From: Coprinellus micaceus | Lineage: Eukaryota; Basidiomycota; Agaricomycetes; Agaricales; Psathyrellaceae | Reading direction: 5' to 3' | NCBI GenBank assembly: GCA_951394405.1 | Contig: OX596340.1 | Coordinates: 3,224,001-3,288,000 of the forward strand | DNA length: 64,000 nucleotides | In this document: one piece after another, positions 12,440 to 22,822 of the stretch | How the letters are laid out: each line of letters starts with the position of its first letter | Numbering within the stretch: the stretch's first letter is position 1 | The notes under the pieces: model-generated | What the model was told of the DNA's origin: nothing | The model's database searches: none | The model's input: the letters and a program-made list of their open reading frames with translations, nothing else | Position numbers and translations under genes: made by a program

Positions 12440-14115
12440 ATGGCCCAACCCGCACACCCGTCGTCTCAGTTCGTCCACGCATCGGCCGCACCTAACCATC
12501 CAAGCACCACGGCCTCCCCGCCATCGGTCGCTGATATCACCGCTAACACCATATCATGGATCAAGCATCTCACTACCTTCATCGAAGCGGTCTGCGCTCT
12601 CATCTCCCAAACACCTTGACGGCTTCTAACATCAAAAACAGATTGAAAGGGGCGGCATCACTGCCCATGAGTACCTACAGAATACCGAGAGAGCCGGAGA
12701 GGTGGAGTCCTTCCTTCAGGACGTCCACAACGATCTGGCCGTCGTCCCCGCCACTCACACGGCATGCATCGAAGCTCTCAGCGTGGGACGAGCGCACGTC
12801 CAAGAACTCAACTTAATGGTCACCGAAGATACTGTGCGAGGTCTCCTACCGATAATCTCTCGTGGTGAGCACCGAACCCTCCTGACCCTACGGAAGCATA
12901 TGTGAGCACAGTTGTTCAATAGACCCTCGAATTTTTTCTCATTTTTCATCCAGGTGGCAGATGGGCCATCGCAGGGTGTACGAGCTCCCCGAATGTCTCG
13001 TCTGGTTCTTTTCTCTCCTGTTAGACAGGGCTTACGTTCGTCGCGGCGAGGTTCTACCAGGGTACACCGAGTCAGGAGTCGGAGGCATGTTCACGACTGT
13101 CCTCTCCAGTGTGGATCCGAGCCCGGTCCCCCCACCGAGGCCTCGCGGTTCGTCGCTTACCCATACACCGAATGTGGTAAGGATGACAGGGGGGAGCGGG
13201 ATGAGCTCCCCTGCCCGTACGACGGCCAACACTGGCAGCTCGCCCGCCACCCTTAGCTCAGGAGGGTCTCGTAACTCCCCATCACTCCGCTCACCTGCCG
13301 TTTCGGGACCCCACACTCCGCATCGCATTGCCATCCCCACCACCATCCACGAAGAAAGCGAATCGACACCATCCGCCAACCGTGTGGTGGGAAATTCTCG
13401 GCCTCGCTTTGCGCAATCCGCCCCTGAATCACCGACAGCATCGTGGATGGGCAACAACTACCAGCAAGCAGACTCGCCAACGACATCGCGCATGGGCAAT
13501 TTCCAACCTCAGGCGGAGCACGGTGCTCCTGCTGGTGTGAGCACCGAGCAGCAGCGTCGCAGCGAGGCGTTCTCATCCCACGTCCGTGTTGCTTCTAACC
13601 CTGACTGGTGGGAGGGGGAGATAATACGCAGGGGGCAAGCCACCAACCAACTCTTTCCTCCCCCACACGTCTGCACGTTCTCGCAGATACAGCCTGAAGG
13701 AGGCGACCCTGGAGACGTCCTGTTTTGCTGCGTCGAATGTTTCAATAGTGATGGAAACTTCGTCCGTACTCCAGGTCTCCTTCTCAACATCGGGATCACA
13801 AGAGTGTCAACTATTTACCCCTCCGTGACCCCCACCCCAGCGCATGCTACCCGTCCCACCTCGCAGCAACGTCATAGCTCTGCCAGCGACATGTACGGAT
13901 CGGAGGACGGGTCTATTGAGGGGGAGGCCGGGTCTATTGAGGGGGAGGACGGGTCTATTGAGGGGGAGGACGGTCCCCATGCTGATCAGCAGGTGCTCCG
14001 CGACGATCCTCCCTCTGGTTTATCCAGGCTTAACCTCCAGGGGCTGTGTAGAATCATTGCAGATGTATTCCTCACCTTCTTCCATGGGATCAAGCCAATG
14101 CCAGACCGTCCATAG
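12440..14115 (+). CDS. Ser/Pro-rich protein of unknown function, three exons
   Basis: Exons 12440-12589, 12642-12901 and 12954-14115 join in frame and encode 523 residues from ATG 12440 (MAQPAHPSSQF). Intron 1 (52 bp) has a weak GTCTGC donor but a clear TTCTAAC branch-like site and a CAG acceptor. Intron 2 (52 bp) runs from GTGAGC to CCAG. Residues about 40-165 look folded and helical (ITANTISWIKHL, FLQDVHNDLAVVPATHTACI). The middle is a long Ser/Thr/Pro-rich, presumably disordered region. A compact segment around 13590-13800 (NPDWWEGEIIRRG ... DVLFCCVECFN) looks folded. The C-terminal part carries a 21-bp tandem repeat that encodes acidic GSIEGED units. I do not recognise the family. Confidence 0.6.
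13903..13973 (+). repeat. Coding 21-bp tandem repeat, about 3.4 copies
   Basis: The unit is GACGGGTCTATTGAGGGGG plus AG, with one copy carrying GCC for GAC. It keeps frame inside the preceding gene and encodes GSIEGED repeats. Confidence 0.9.
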
Positions 14116-15740
14116 GTCACAGCAGCAGACTGCTGGCCAGGGGTTGATCCTCTAGAGTCCGCTTCCAATTCTAACATTCACATCTCTCCCCCTCTCTCTC
14201 TCTCTGTCTATCTCACAAGCACACACATACAGGCCCCATCTCGACCCTCTCCACTCGTGTAACGTTCCCATGGACATTCAAACTTCAAATGTACCTATTA
14301 TAATTTATTGTCTGTGGTCAGTATTTCTATGTCGCCTCCCGTAGTATCAAGTCTTAAAATGTACAGCATGCCCGTTCCTCCTGAACCCCGCCCAGCTATA
14401 ATGCGCCCTTTATCACTTCCAAGGCTGCGTGAACTGAAAAGACTCATGAACTGCACGTTGAATTCTATGTGGCTGACGACGAGACAATGAGAATTGCTAG
14501 TGCGACTCGAAGCCTCTGACCATCGACGGTGAGGACTTCGACTACATACAAATCCGGATGGCGGGAGCCTGAGAGCCCTTTCGCCTCTACTTGCCAAGCC
14601 GCAAGGTTACAAACTCCTCCAGGCCGACCTCACTCACCAACCACTTACGGGATGGGCACTGGGTGTCGACTCCGAATCTAACCTCCATTTACCCTAGATT
14701 GTGGTCCAGTTATCCTCATGTATCCAGGTAAGTCGACCGCTCATGGCTTCCACGTACCTTATGGGGCACTAACGCCCATTTATTTATCGCGGTGAAACTC
14801 CCACCTGGCCTTTGAGTCCCTCCTCTTCGAGCTCCATTGGTGATATTCAACTGAGTTATTGTTATCTATCACAGGTTCCCACTTTGTCGTATGCGTTTCA
14901 GTTCCCGAGTCGGTTCTACTCCTTGCATTCCATTGAACTGAAATGTGACGCCGCGCTTCAAAGAACCGAGTGCCACTGTAATCCCTAAGTCCCCCAAAAT
15001 TGGTGTTCGAGGGTTGCGCCGAGTACCCTCATTCACCCTTCCATAAGTGGGAAGCAGCCGTCTCCATCATAGTGCGAGCTGTGCTCCCGCCGAAACGCCA
15101 GATAACAATCGATCTGGAGCTCACCTCTGTGCACGCGAATTATAAAACGGCCGCCCACTGGATGCTCTACTTCATACCCTTCTCCACCAAGAATCATTCT
15201 GGTGTGTTTCTCTCTCGTACACTAACTCATATACCTCGTTCCAGTCCAGCCCTCAGCTGCCTGTATTCCGGACTCGATGGCACCTGGCTATGCCGACCAG
15301 GAGAATGTGCCACCTAAGGGCGTCCTCAGCGGCAAGGAACCACATCCCTCTCACAAGCGAGGGCATGATCGCCCTGCCTTCAGTTGGGCTCCTCCAAGGA
15401 AGCAGTAGGTCCTTTTCGAACCCTTTTCGAATCAGCTGGGCACATGATCAAACCCATTTTAGGACTCGCCAAGATCCACTGGTGAGCCATGGCAGGCACT
15501 TCGGCAGGACAATGCGAACCTTTTGCCGCATCCACACACTCATCAGCAACGGGTTGGGCACCTCGATGCAGGTTGAGCTTGGTTGTATCACTGAAGGTGA
15601 CCTTTCATTGAGGCAAGCCCCTCTTCCCTTTGTAGTGGCGTTGTTTTAGATCGGGCTAACGTACTGTGGTTATCCGGCGGGACTGTAGTGATTGATCAGA
15701 GTACCGTCTTTATCGGGGTCTACTGACCCTCTCTCCGGGG
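14116..15740. other. Intergenic; weak ORFs only
   Basis: ORFs at 15000-15317 (+) and 15290-15649 (+) contain no motif I recognise and do not splice into a clear model. A CT-rich stretch (14190-14215) follows the previous gene. Confidence 0.4.
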
Positions 15741-16942
15741 TTGGAAGAGCGTCTGAACACAGGGCCAGAGCAAGACTTAACATATGTTTCAGACATGGTG
15801 CACTCTCCTCCCAGCTATCGCAAGCGTATCCTGACAGATAGCAATAGATTACCAAAGGAATATCTTCCGCGAGATCTGACGACACAAAGTCGCTTAAATC
15901 AGCCGTGGTCGACTGGATTACCCCCCCGAACCAGGTCCTCATCCCTCCGATCCAACGAAACGTTAAGACAGACCGCGGCTTTCATCACCCTTGCACTGGG
16001 CAGTTATTATGTCCCGTCAGTCTTAATTGGAGCGATGAGAAGTAAGCTGCTCGTACCTACTGTCACTCAATTCATGGCCTTCAGGATACGTCGTGACCTG
16101 AGCACTGGCCACCTGGTACCATCTGGGGACATGTGGCCCCTCTTCCTGTACAGGCACTACGAATACGATCCTGATGACGCCTGGAATGGCCTTTTTCGTA
16201 GCTCTCTACTTGTGATGGTGAGATACTATCCCTTCACGATGAACCTCGTTGACACATATCCTAAAGGCATATAAACATATCTTCACACCCCCCAGCTCGG
16301 TCTATGGATCGCCTAGCAAGGCAACAAGGTCGAGCAATGCTAGGATTCACGGTATGACCGAAGTCACGAGAGCCTCGATTGCGTACATTGCGACCCAGGT
16401 AGGTCACACCTCTGGCATGGACCCTCGCATGCATTTGCTCATCGTTCTCCAGGTTCGCTTCGCCTTGAGCTCCTCGGCCGTCTTCTCGCGAACAGATCTC
16501 ATCACGAACTCCGAATTTTTCTATAACCTTATAATTGATCTCTTGGAGGATGAGAATGAGCAATTAGAGGTGAAGGATTTGCTGAGGTGGTGGAACCAGT
16601 AAGTGACCCCCTCTCTCTGATCTTCGCTTTTTATTGCATCGTCTCTCCATGGAATATCTAACTTAAATTTTTTTCTCTATAACTCTTAGGCAAATATTTC
16701 CGGCTCAGTTGACCCACAATCGCCTTGTTCACGGAGATTCGGTCATCGCAAAGATCAAGGAAAGACGGAGACTCCTCAATGAGCGGATAACGGAGGATGA
16801 AGATCCGGATGGCAACTCGGAAAGCCAGAGCGATTTGGCTCCAGAGGGTGACTCAAACGGTGCGCCAGGACTCTACAGACTTGTCGGCAGAGGGGCCTTG
16901 GGTCGCCTTCCTCTCAGTTCTCTGTGTACACACACATCGTAA
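15741..16942 (+). CDS. DUF6698-like protein, four exons, 5' end uncertain
   Basis: Three introns join four frames. Exon 1 ends at 16217 (..RSSLLVM). Intron 16218-16266 leads to exon 2 (16267-16398, AYKHIFTPPSSV...). Intron 16399-16452 leads to exon 3 (16453-16598, VRFALSSSAVFSRTD...LLRWWNQ). Intron 16599-16689 leads to exon 4 (16690-16942, QIFPAQLTHNRL...). The block RRDLSTGHLVPSGDMWPLFL, then YEYDPDDAWNGLFRSSLLV, then IAYIATQ|VRFALSS, then LLRWWN|QQIFP, is what I associate with DUF6698, an expanded mushroom family of unknown function. No catalytic residues stand out. The start is unclear: in-frame ATGs lie at 15741 (if the short upstream stretch is coding) and 15795, and an upstream exon is possible. 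The C-terminal tail is acidic. Confidence 0.6.
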
Positions 16943-17677
16943 TTATTTGATCTTGTAGTTTTCCATAGCCAATAGACTTGGCCCCCAGGTATCCGGTCTA
17001 CCGCATTGCCTTTTGCTCATTCAGATGGCTCAGCCCGCCTGGGTCTACTGTATATAGTCTCACAACAGAACTTGAAGGCAATCCGGTTGGGGCTCCCAAT
17101 ACTGTCCCATAACAGGGCCGTCGACAATGTCGTCAGTGTCGAGATTGACTGGATTGATATCACTCGAACGGGGACGCGTATTCTGCTGAAATGTCAGTAT
17201 GTCAGATTATGGAAGCCCTTCTCGGGAGTGTAGCTCTGTCAACTGAATACTTGTATACAGTCGCCCTGCTCCAGTGGAACCCGCGAGGCGCACGGGAGAG
17301 CCCTGAATGTGTCAAACACGCATTCTTTCCTGACGTACGGATATACTGACCAGGCAACCAAAACCGAGTTCCCCTTCAAGTTAGTCTGCCATGGGGCGGG
17401 GTGGAACTAAATGCAGGGGCTTATATCTCTCAGGCTTGCGAAGCGTCGACTTCGGACATCAGGGCTCTCCCACCTTTCCCTCTCATTTCGTCCACAAACG
17501 CGCGAGTGAACGCCGATCCCTAAATCACTGTACGCACCATTCCTGTGCGTCTCCACTCGTTCTGTATGCTCGTACCCTGGCTATCCGACTTTCGCTAACT
17601 TGGTGGAACTTCAGGTTGCCAGCAGCGGGCGCTTCCGAGTCCAACTCCGACCTCGCTTCGAGAAATTTCTCACACTT
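16943..17677. other. Intergenic
   Basis: This is the presumed promoter and leader of the homeodomain gene. ORFs at 17006-17233 and 17391-17681 carry no recognisable domain. Confidence 0.4.
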
Positions 17678-19886
17678 ATGATGATGCGAGGGGCATTGGG
17701 ACTAAACAGCGGCAGTGATCGACTCACACACGACTCGTGGCAGCAACCACCATCCTCCAACTACGCGCACTATCAGGCTAGATTGGAAACATGGTGCGAT
17801 ATACCAACAATCCCAAGTCTCGCATATCCTCCGCGACACCCTGATTTTAATGCCCCTGGAATGTCAGCAAGACAGAGCTCCGTAGATATCATGAACACGA
17901 TGACTACTCCATGGGGGACCAGACCTAAGCAGAAGAGGACGAGAAGAACCTTGGAGCAGCTCGAGGAACTCAAAGAAGTATTTGCCAGGAATCGTTTTCC
18001 CACTACGAGGGCAAAGGCGAGCCTGGCTGACAAGCTTGGCTGTACCCTGAGGCAGATCCAAGTCTGGTTTCAAAATCGGTGAGATATCTTCCCCGCTTTG
18101 CATCCCGACTTGGCCAACGATGTCTAACATCTCGCGTATCTGTTTAGCCGAATGAAGTTTGCGAGGGAGGCCCGCGAAGGACATGCTATGGCGGCGAAAG
18201 CGGATAATATCCAATGTGAGGTTTCAGCGAACCACTCCAAAGCCGATACGACAACCAAAGGAAACCATGGCGAATGCAACGCGCCAGTGAATGGAGGCCA
18301 TAATGTATGCAGCATGCTGGCGAAAGCCGACAATATCGGATGCAAGAAAGCACCAGCGGTCCAGGCGACGCCAAGGCGACCAATGCCATTGCCCCTCCTA
18401 CCAGGGGTGTCCCATTGAAAGTCTTCTCTAACCTTGTCGACGAAGTGCATCATCCAGTCAACAAGTGTGAGCAGCGGCTCGTCCCTCTCTCCACAAGTAC
18501 GACAAATGGTGCCACCATACTCCCCCATGCCACTCAGAGGGGAAGGGCAAACACCACAACCCCGAACTTCCAGGCTCCCCGTTTAGCCCAGGACGTAAAT
18601 CTTCTGACCATGCTCAACGAATCCAGCCGTAAGCTCCTTCTATCTCTCGCCTTCTCCCTTAGATTAAGTGAACAAACTGCCTTTCATCCATCATCGTCAT
18701 CCCGAGCAAGAGCGTCACGGTGGGGAGCTGGAAGCGCGTCAGCGCTCATCGCCCAAATGAGGGGTTGACCACATACATCTGCTGTGATGAGCAGACGGTG
18801 TCATGGTTCGTGCAGGAGCATGAGAACGCATTCAAGATGTCACTTCCATTTGACACAATTGTCGATGTGACGTTCGACCTGAAGTCCTCTCACCAAGAAC
18901 CACCTTCGTCGAGTCCTGGCGCGAGCTGGGATGTTGGTTCCACCAGATGTAGCAGAGTCTCTCCCCCATCAAACTCTGTTGCTGTCACCATTCGTCTTTC
19001 GCGCCCTCCCTTATTCTTTTACCAAGCGCCATCCACGTTGCGGTCGTGGCAATCCTGCGATGATTGGACGGAGGGTCGCCAGGGCACCATCGCCTCCTCA
19101 CATCGTCTTCAAGGGGACTTCGCCTCAATCAGCATGTTCACGTCCATTCTGAACGGCGAGCTCAAGAAACTCAGAGAACCGTTCCCTCAGACCGTGCCCG
19201 CGGAGAGGTATCAGAGCAGGTCTAGGTACGAGCGTGGCTATGGAATGAGCATCCCATCGGCGGTAGACCACCTCACTCGCTCGAGATCCGATCACCCTCC
19301 CGGGGTCGACTACGCCTCCTCTACATTGGCGATGTCGGTTGGTGCGAGTTCGGGGCCGGACGTCCAGGGCAGCGTCTTCCTTTCTCAAGCCTATTCTAAC
19401 CCCTGGGCGACACATCCCACGTCAACTTTCACTCTTGGGCCCCCCTCTGCCTCTGTATCCTCTGCACTGCAGAGTCAGGGACCTCCTCTGGCGCCATCAG
19501 TGATGTTTGATCAGCTGCAGCGCACAGAGTCGGTCTCACCACCGCCGCCACATATCAACCCTCAGGATGCAGGAAGCCTGCAGTCCACGGCGTCTGAAGT
19601 CCCATCTTGGCCCCTGCTTTGGCAACACTCGAGGATGAACCCGCTATCGATCAGCCATGCACCTGGCTCCGAGCCACAGACACTCGAGGCTCGCCAGCGG
19701 TTTTGCATAGGAGCTCTCGCGGCCGATTGTACCCCCTTCGATGATACACCCCTTCTTCCACTCGCTGACCGAGTTGCACAGCAGCGGTATCACCATCGGA
19801 AACACGACCCGACCTTCACGGAGAAAGCTCAACAATACTCTGCGGACTCCCTTGCAACGTATCATACCCCCTCCACTTTCTGGTGA
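17678..19886 (+). CDS. Homeodomain transcription factor, multi-exon
   Basis: Exon 1 (from ATG 17678) encodes a short N-terminus and a typical, non-TALE homeodomain from about residue 84 (RTRRTLEQLEELKEVFARNR ... TLRQIQVWFQNR). Intron 18079-18147 splits the recognition helix and splices in frame to RMKFAREAREGHA, restoring WFQNRRMK with the invariant W, F, N and R residues. The downstream half lies in other frames. Frame 1 (about 18360-18630) is Ser/Thr/Pro-rich. Frame 0 (from about 18711) encodes VGSWKRVSAHRPNEGLTTYI ... FKMSLPFDTIVDVTFD ... LSRPPLFFYQ ... DWTEGRQ, a conserved region seen C-terminal to the homeodomain in basidiomycete and other fungal homeodomain proteins (Phx1-like), then a long Ser/Pro-rich tail. 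Further introns near 18300-18400 and 18600-18710 are needed; I could not place them with certainty. Expected role: nuclear DNA-binding regulator. Confidence 0.8.
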
Positions 19887-20922
19887 TAGCATTCACTGGG
19901 GTAAATGGCTGTAAGTGGACAGTCTTATGACTGTTATGGGGCCGTGCTAACGTGTCTGGTGGCACCAGCGTCATACTACGGAAATTTCTTTGTGCCCACA
20001 CTTTCGGTTTTCCTTCGGGACGGCGTCGCAGTCCCAGTGATTGTAGGGTCGAGATGCCTTGTTTTTTTCCCCAACTTCACAGCCTAATTGTTGTAATTCA
20101 TAACGCACATATTGAATGTCCTTTTATGTCTCGTGTTTAGTAGGCTGGAGCCTTCGCGATTTAGATGAATAGTTATCCCCTCACGTTGCCGTGCATTAGT
20201 CCTCACCAGTTCAATTGACTGACTACCCCATTGATGTACGGCTGAAACCCCCCACAGGATAGCAGCCCCAGCCAAACGGCGAGCGAAGATTCAATACTAC
20301 GACTCCCAGGGGCCCGAGGATAATTTCGACTCTTCAATTACCGTTGAAATCTGTCGCCCAGTTTCAGGTGTTGAAACGGGGACGTAGAAACCTGTGCTCG
20401 CTGGGCCAAGGGATCCATTGCCTGGCGTCCTCGATTTTGTCAATAAAAGCAAGCTCGAATAACCACCATCACCAAACTCGAATCGCCTCCCATTCTCCTT
20501 CCACAGCTGAAATCTTCACAATGCCGCTTCGCAGCCCCTTACGCCTCCCGGGTCGAAGGCAGATCCCTGTCCCAAAGATCCTTCTGTTGCATTTCCTCCG
20601 CCAGATCGAGGCCTCCCATGTTGACACCCCTAATCATAAGCCCGTACCATTGCACCTCAACTCAGATATAGGTGTATTGTCCCAGTATCCATGGTAAAGA
20701 CCATCCACAGTGCTACAACGTGATAGAATGGGAACTGACGAGATGCACAGGCCATTCAACTTAAAAACACGTCAGAGAGTTCCTCCAAGTGAAATGGAGG
20801 CACTCCGTCGAACACACTACTTTAAGGGGCCATGTTGCTTGTGTCCACTCATCGACGGGGGTGGATATATTGAAGCTCGGATTGGGATCGTGGAGGTTAG
20901 CACCGAGGACAGGGAGTGAAAC
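19887..20922. other. Intergenic; possible upstream exons of the interrupted gene
   Basis: ORFs at 20344-20697 (+) and 20710-20919 (+) have no recognised domain. One or both could be leader or 5' exons of the gene that starts at 20923, but no clear splice joins them. Confidence 0.3.
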
Positions 20923-21137
20923 ATGCCAGTGCTCCATGGTGAATATGTCGCCGTTTGTGCAAGGCAACGATGCGGCTACACCTGTGAGTTTTGGTTGCCC
21001 ATCGTCGCCAATGTGACTGACACCCCTCGTATTCGTATTCTAGTATGCCTCGAACGGTTCTACCCTTTGAATTCCTTGAGGATTCGAACTTATGGGAAAA
21101 GAGGTATGCGAGTCATTGCACTGGACACCGCACCCGT
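20923..21137 (+). pseudogene. 5' part of a host gene split by the retrotransposon
   Basis: Exon 20923-20983 (MPVLHGEYVAVCARQRCGYT) is followed by a 60-bp intron (GTGAGT at 20984, TTCTAG ending 21043) and by exon 21044-21137 (LCLERFYPLNSLRIRTYGKR...). Because the intron is a multiple of three, the frame also stays open unspliced. The exon is cut after codon position 2 at the retrotransposon border. Adding base 29818 completes a Val codon, and reading continues as MTLQSYTITTRGTHPYLGHR on the far side. A pair of Cys (CARQRC) may bind metal with the CIHC motif of the 3' part. Family unknown. The insertion must abolish the normal product. Confidence 0.7.
21134..21137. repeat. Left target-site duplication CCGT
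   Basis: CCGT directly precedes the left LTR and is repeated at 29814-29817 directly after the right LTR. Confidence 0.75.
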
Positions 21138-21670
21138 TGTAGAGACGCGGTGGAATGCGCTCAGTAGTTCGTTGACGGGGATTCGAGGCCCTCTCCGAAC
21201 CGGCGTACGTTGGGAGAAGTCGAAGGGGAAAGACGTTGTATTGGGTATGGTAAATAGGGAGGGACAGAATAGAGTAGAAGTTCAGGAACAAGTGGGAGAG
21301 TGAGGGAACGAAGAGAACTGGGGGAAGCAACAGGGGAGAGGGAGGAAAACTGACTACCGAGTCCAAGAGAATATGCGGGTATATGTGTATACACGGATGC
21401 GCACTCGCAAGGGGGATCAATCCACTAGCGTGAGTCGCGCGCCGCGTCGGGCCAAGAGACGGACCTCGAAAGGACCCTGTCCGCTCACCATTGACTGACA
21501 GATTCGCGATGCACGAGGATCGGAGCTGTCTATCGTCGGAGTGGGGTGTCCAGCCGTCCTCGCATCGTGCCCGCCAAGTGCGAGACATCGCACCGCTGCT
21601 CTTCTCCTTCCTAATCGGGAAACGGTCGATGGTAGGTGACTTCGTGCTCAGGCGCGAAGGCATCTCCACA
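21138..21670 (-). repeat. 3' LTR (533 bp)
   Basis: Direct repeat of 29281-29813. It is the 3' LTR because gag-pol reads on the minus strand. Just inside it (21671-21680) the minus strand reads CCCCAGGAGG, a short purine-rich candidate polypurine tract. Confidence 0.93.
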
Positions 21671-21949
21671 CCTCCTGGGGACTTTCTCGTTCTGACTCCC
21701 AGTCAGGACGAAACCCGAGAAGGTAGGGGTGGGCTGGGATGGGTCGATTTGAGGCAGCATCCGAGGGTCGGGCGATTGTTTGACCTAGGATGCCGGATTG
21801 CACCCTGTGAGCCCTATTTCTGAGCGCCACTGCCATGTTTTGTGCTCAGCGAAAGGGATGGGCGAAAGACCGCTGAATCTTGTGTTCTCGTCCACCCTTC
21901 GGGGTCTTCCGGAAACGCATATAAGCCTGGCGAAATTGTGCTGGACGAC

Positions 21950-22747
21950 ATGGATATGCCCACGCCCCAGCCCGACGTTGCCTTGCTTGCTGAGGACACT
22001 GCTGTAGAGGAGCTCCTCGTCGACGACAGCCCCTCGGAAGTATTGCCCACTGCTCCCGGTGACTTTAACCTCGCTCTTGTCACGCATGGTGCCCTCGTCA
22101 ATAGGGAAGTCGGTGCCCTCCTCCTAAAGATGCTTTCCGACAAGCTCGAGATCATCACGCTGGCCGACACCTTCGAGAACCGCAAGCACACGCTTCAAGT
22201 CGTCGATATCCTCGTATGTGTTTGACCCTGTTTGATCGCCAGGTCGACGCTCTGACGCTCCTCGCAGTACCACCTCTGGTGCTCCTACAGGCTGGGTTGC
22301 GAGTTCCGCAACCCTCCTATCATTCCTGATGAGGTCCAGCGCCACATCTTCCACTTCCGCTACCAGATCGACCTCTTGATGCAGCCTCCCACGTGCATGG
22401 ACGCCCAGCTCGGTATTGACCTGCGCGAGCTGTGCTACCTCCTCGTTTCGCCCTCGGTCGTCGACTCTATCACCCGCCGTTCCGCTGCCTGTGATCCCGA
22501 TCCGCAAGGCCAGCTCGACTACATGCTCTCCCATCAGCAGGATATCGTCAAGCGCTTCGGAGAAACCCATGAACGGATCGGCAAGGCTATGGAGGCTCAG
22601 GAGTATGGGTTAGGCGTCTTGGGAATAGGATGGGTCGTCCGGGAGAGGCTGCTGCGTATCCCAAAGGTAATTTACCGGGATAACAGTGAGAGGATCAACG
22701 GTAGGACGGCAACTCGAGGTGGTGCGAGGGGTGGAGGACGTCACTAG
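21950..22747 (+). CDS. Plus-strand spliced ORF inside the retrotransposon, antisense to gag-pol
   Basis: From ATG 21950 (MDMPTPQPDVALL) an exon runs to 22213. A 54-bp intron (GTATGT at 22214, CTCGCAG ending 22267) joins it in frame to 22268-22747, giving 247 residues. The open frame also extends upstream of 21950 to about 21842, where a CAG could be another acceptor. Third codon positions in exon 2 are strongly C-biased on the plus strand, as in real genes. The product is mostly helical (LLLKMLSDKLEIITLADTF, YHLWCSYRLGCEFR, LGIDLRELCYLLVSPSVVD), with a final RGGARGGG-type basic tail. I do not recognise it. It lies between the pol stop (22823) and the 3' LTR, tail to tail with pol. It could be an antisense element gene or a captured host gene. 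Confidence 0.6.
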
Positions 22748-22822
22748 GTGCATGGAGGATCGACCGGAGAAGCTGGGTATTGGATTTCGTCTGGAGTGTA
22801 GGTATAGTCGTGCGGATGAATG

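Noticed and set aside
14146..14159. GATCCTCTAGAGTC, 14 bp identical to a common plasmid polylinker
   Set aside because: The match stops on both sides (next base is C, not G) and no other vector sequence is nearby; chance is likely.
21040..21669. 209-codon minus-strand ORF, repeated within 29147-29923
   Set aside because: It lies in the LTR, is duplicated with it and has no domain; it is an LTR reading artefact.
22124..22570. 148-codon minus-strand ORF behind pol
   Set aside because: It is the shadow of the plus-strand C-biased coding frame and has no domain.
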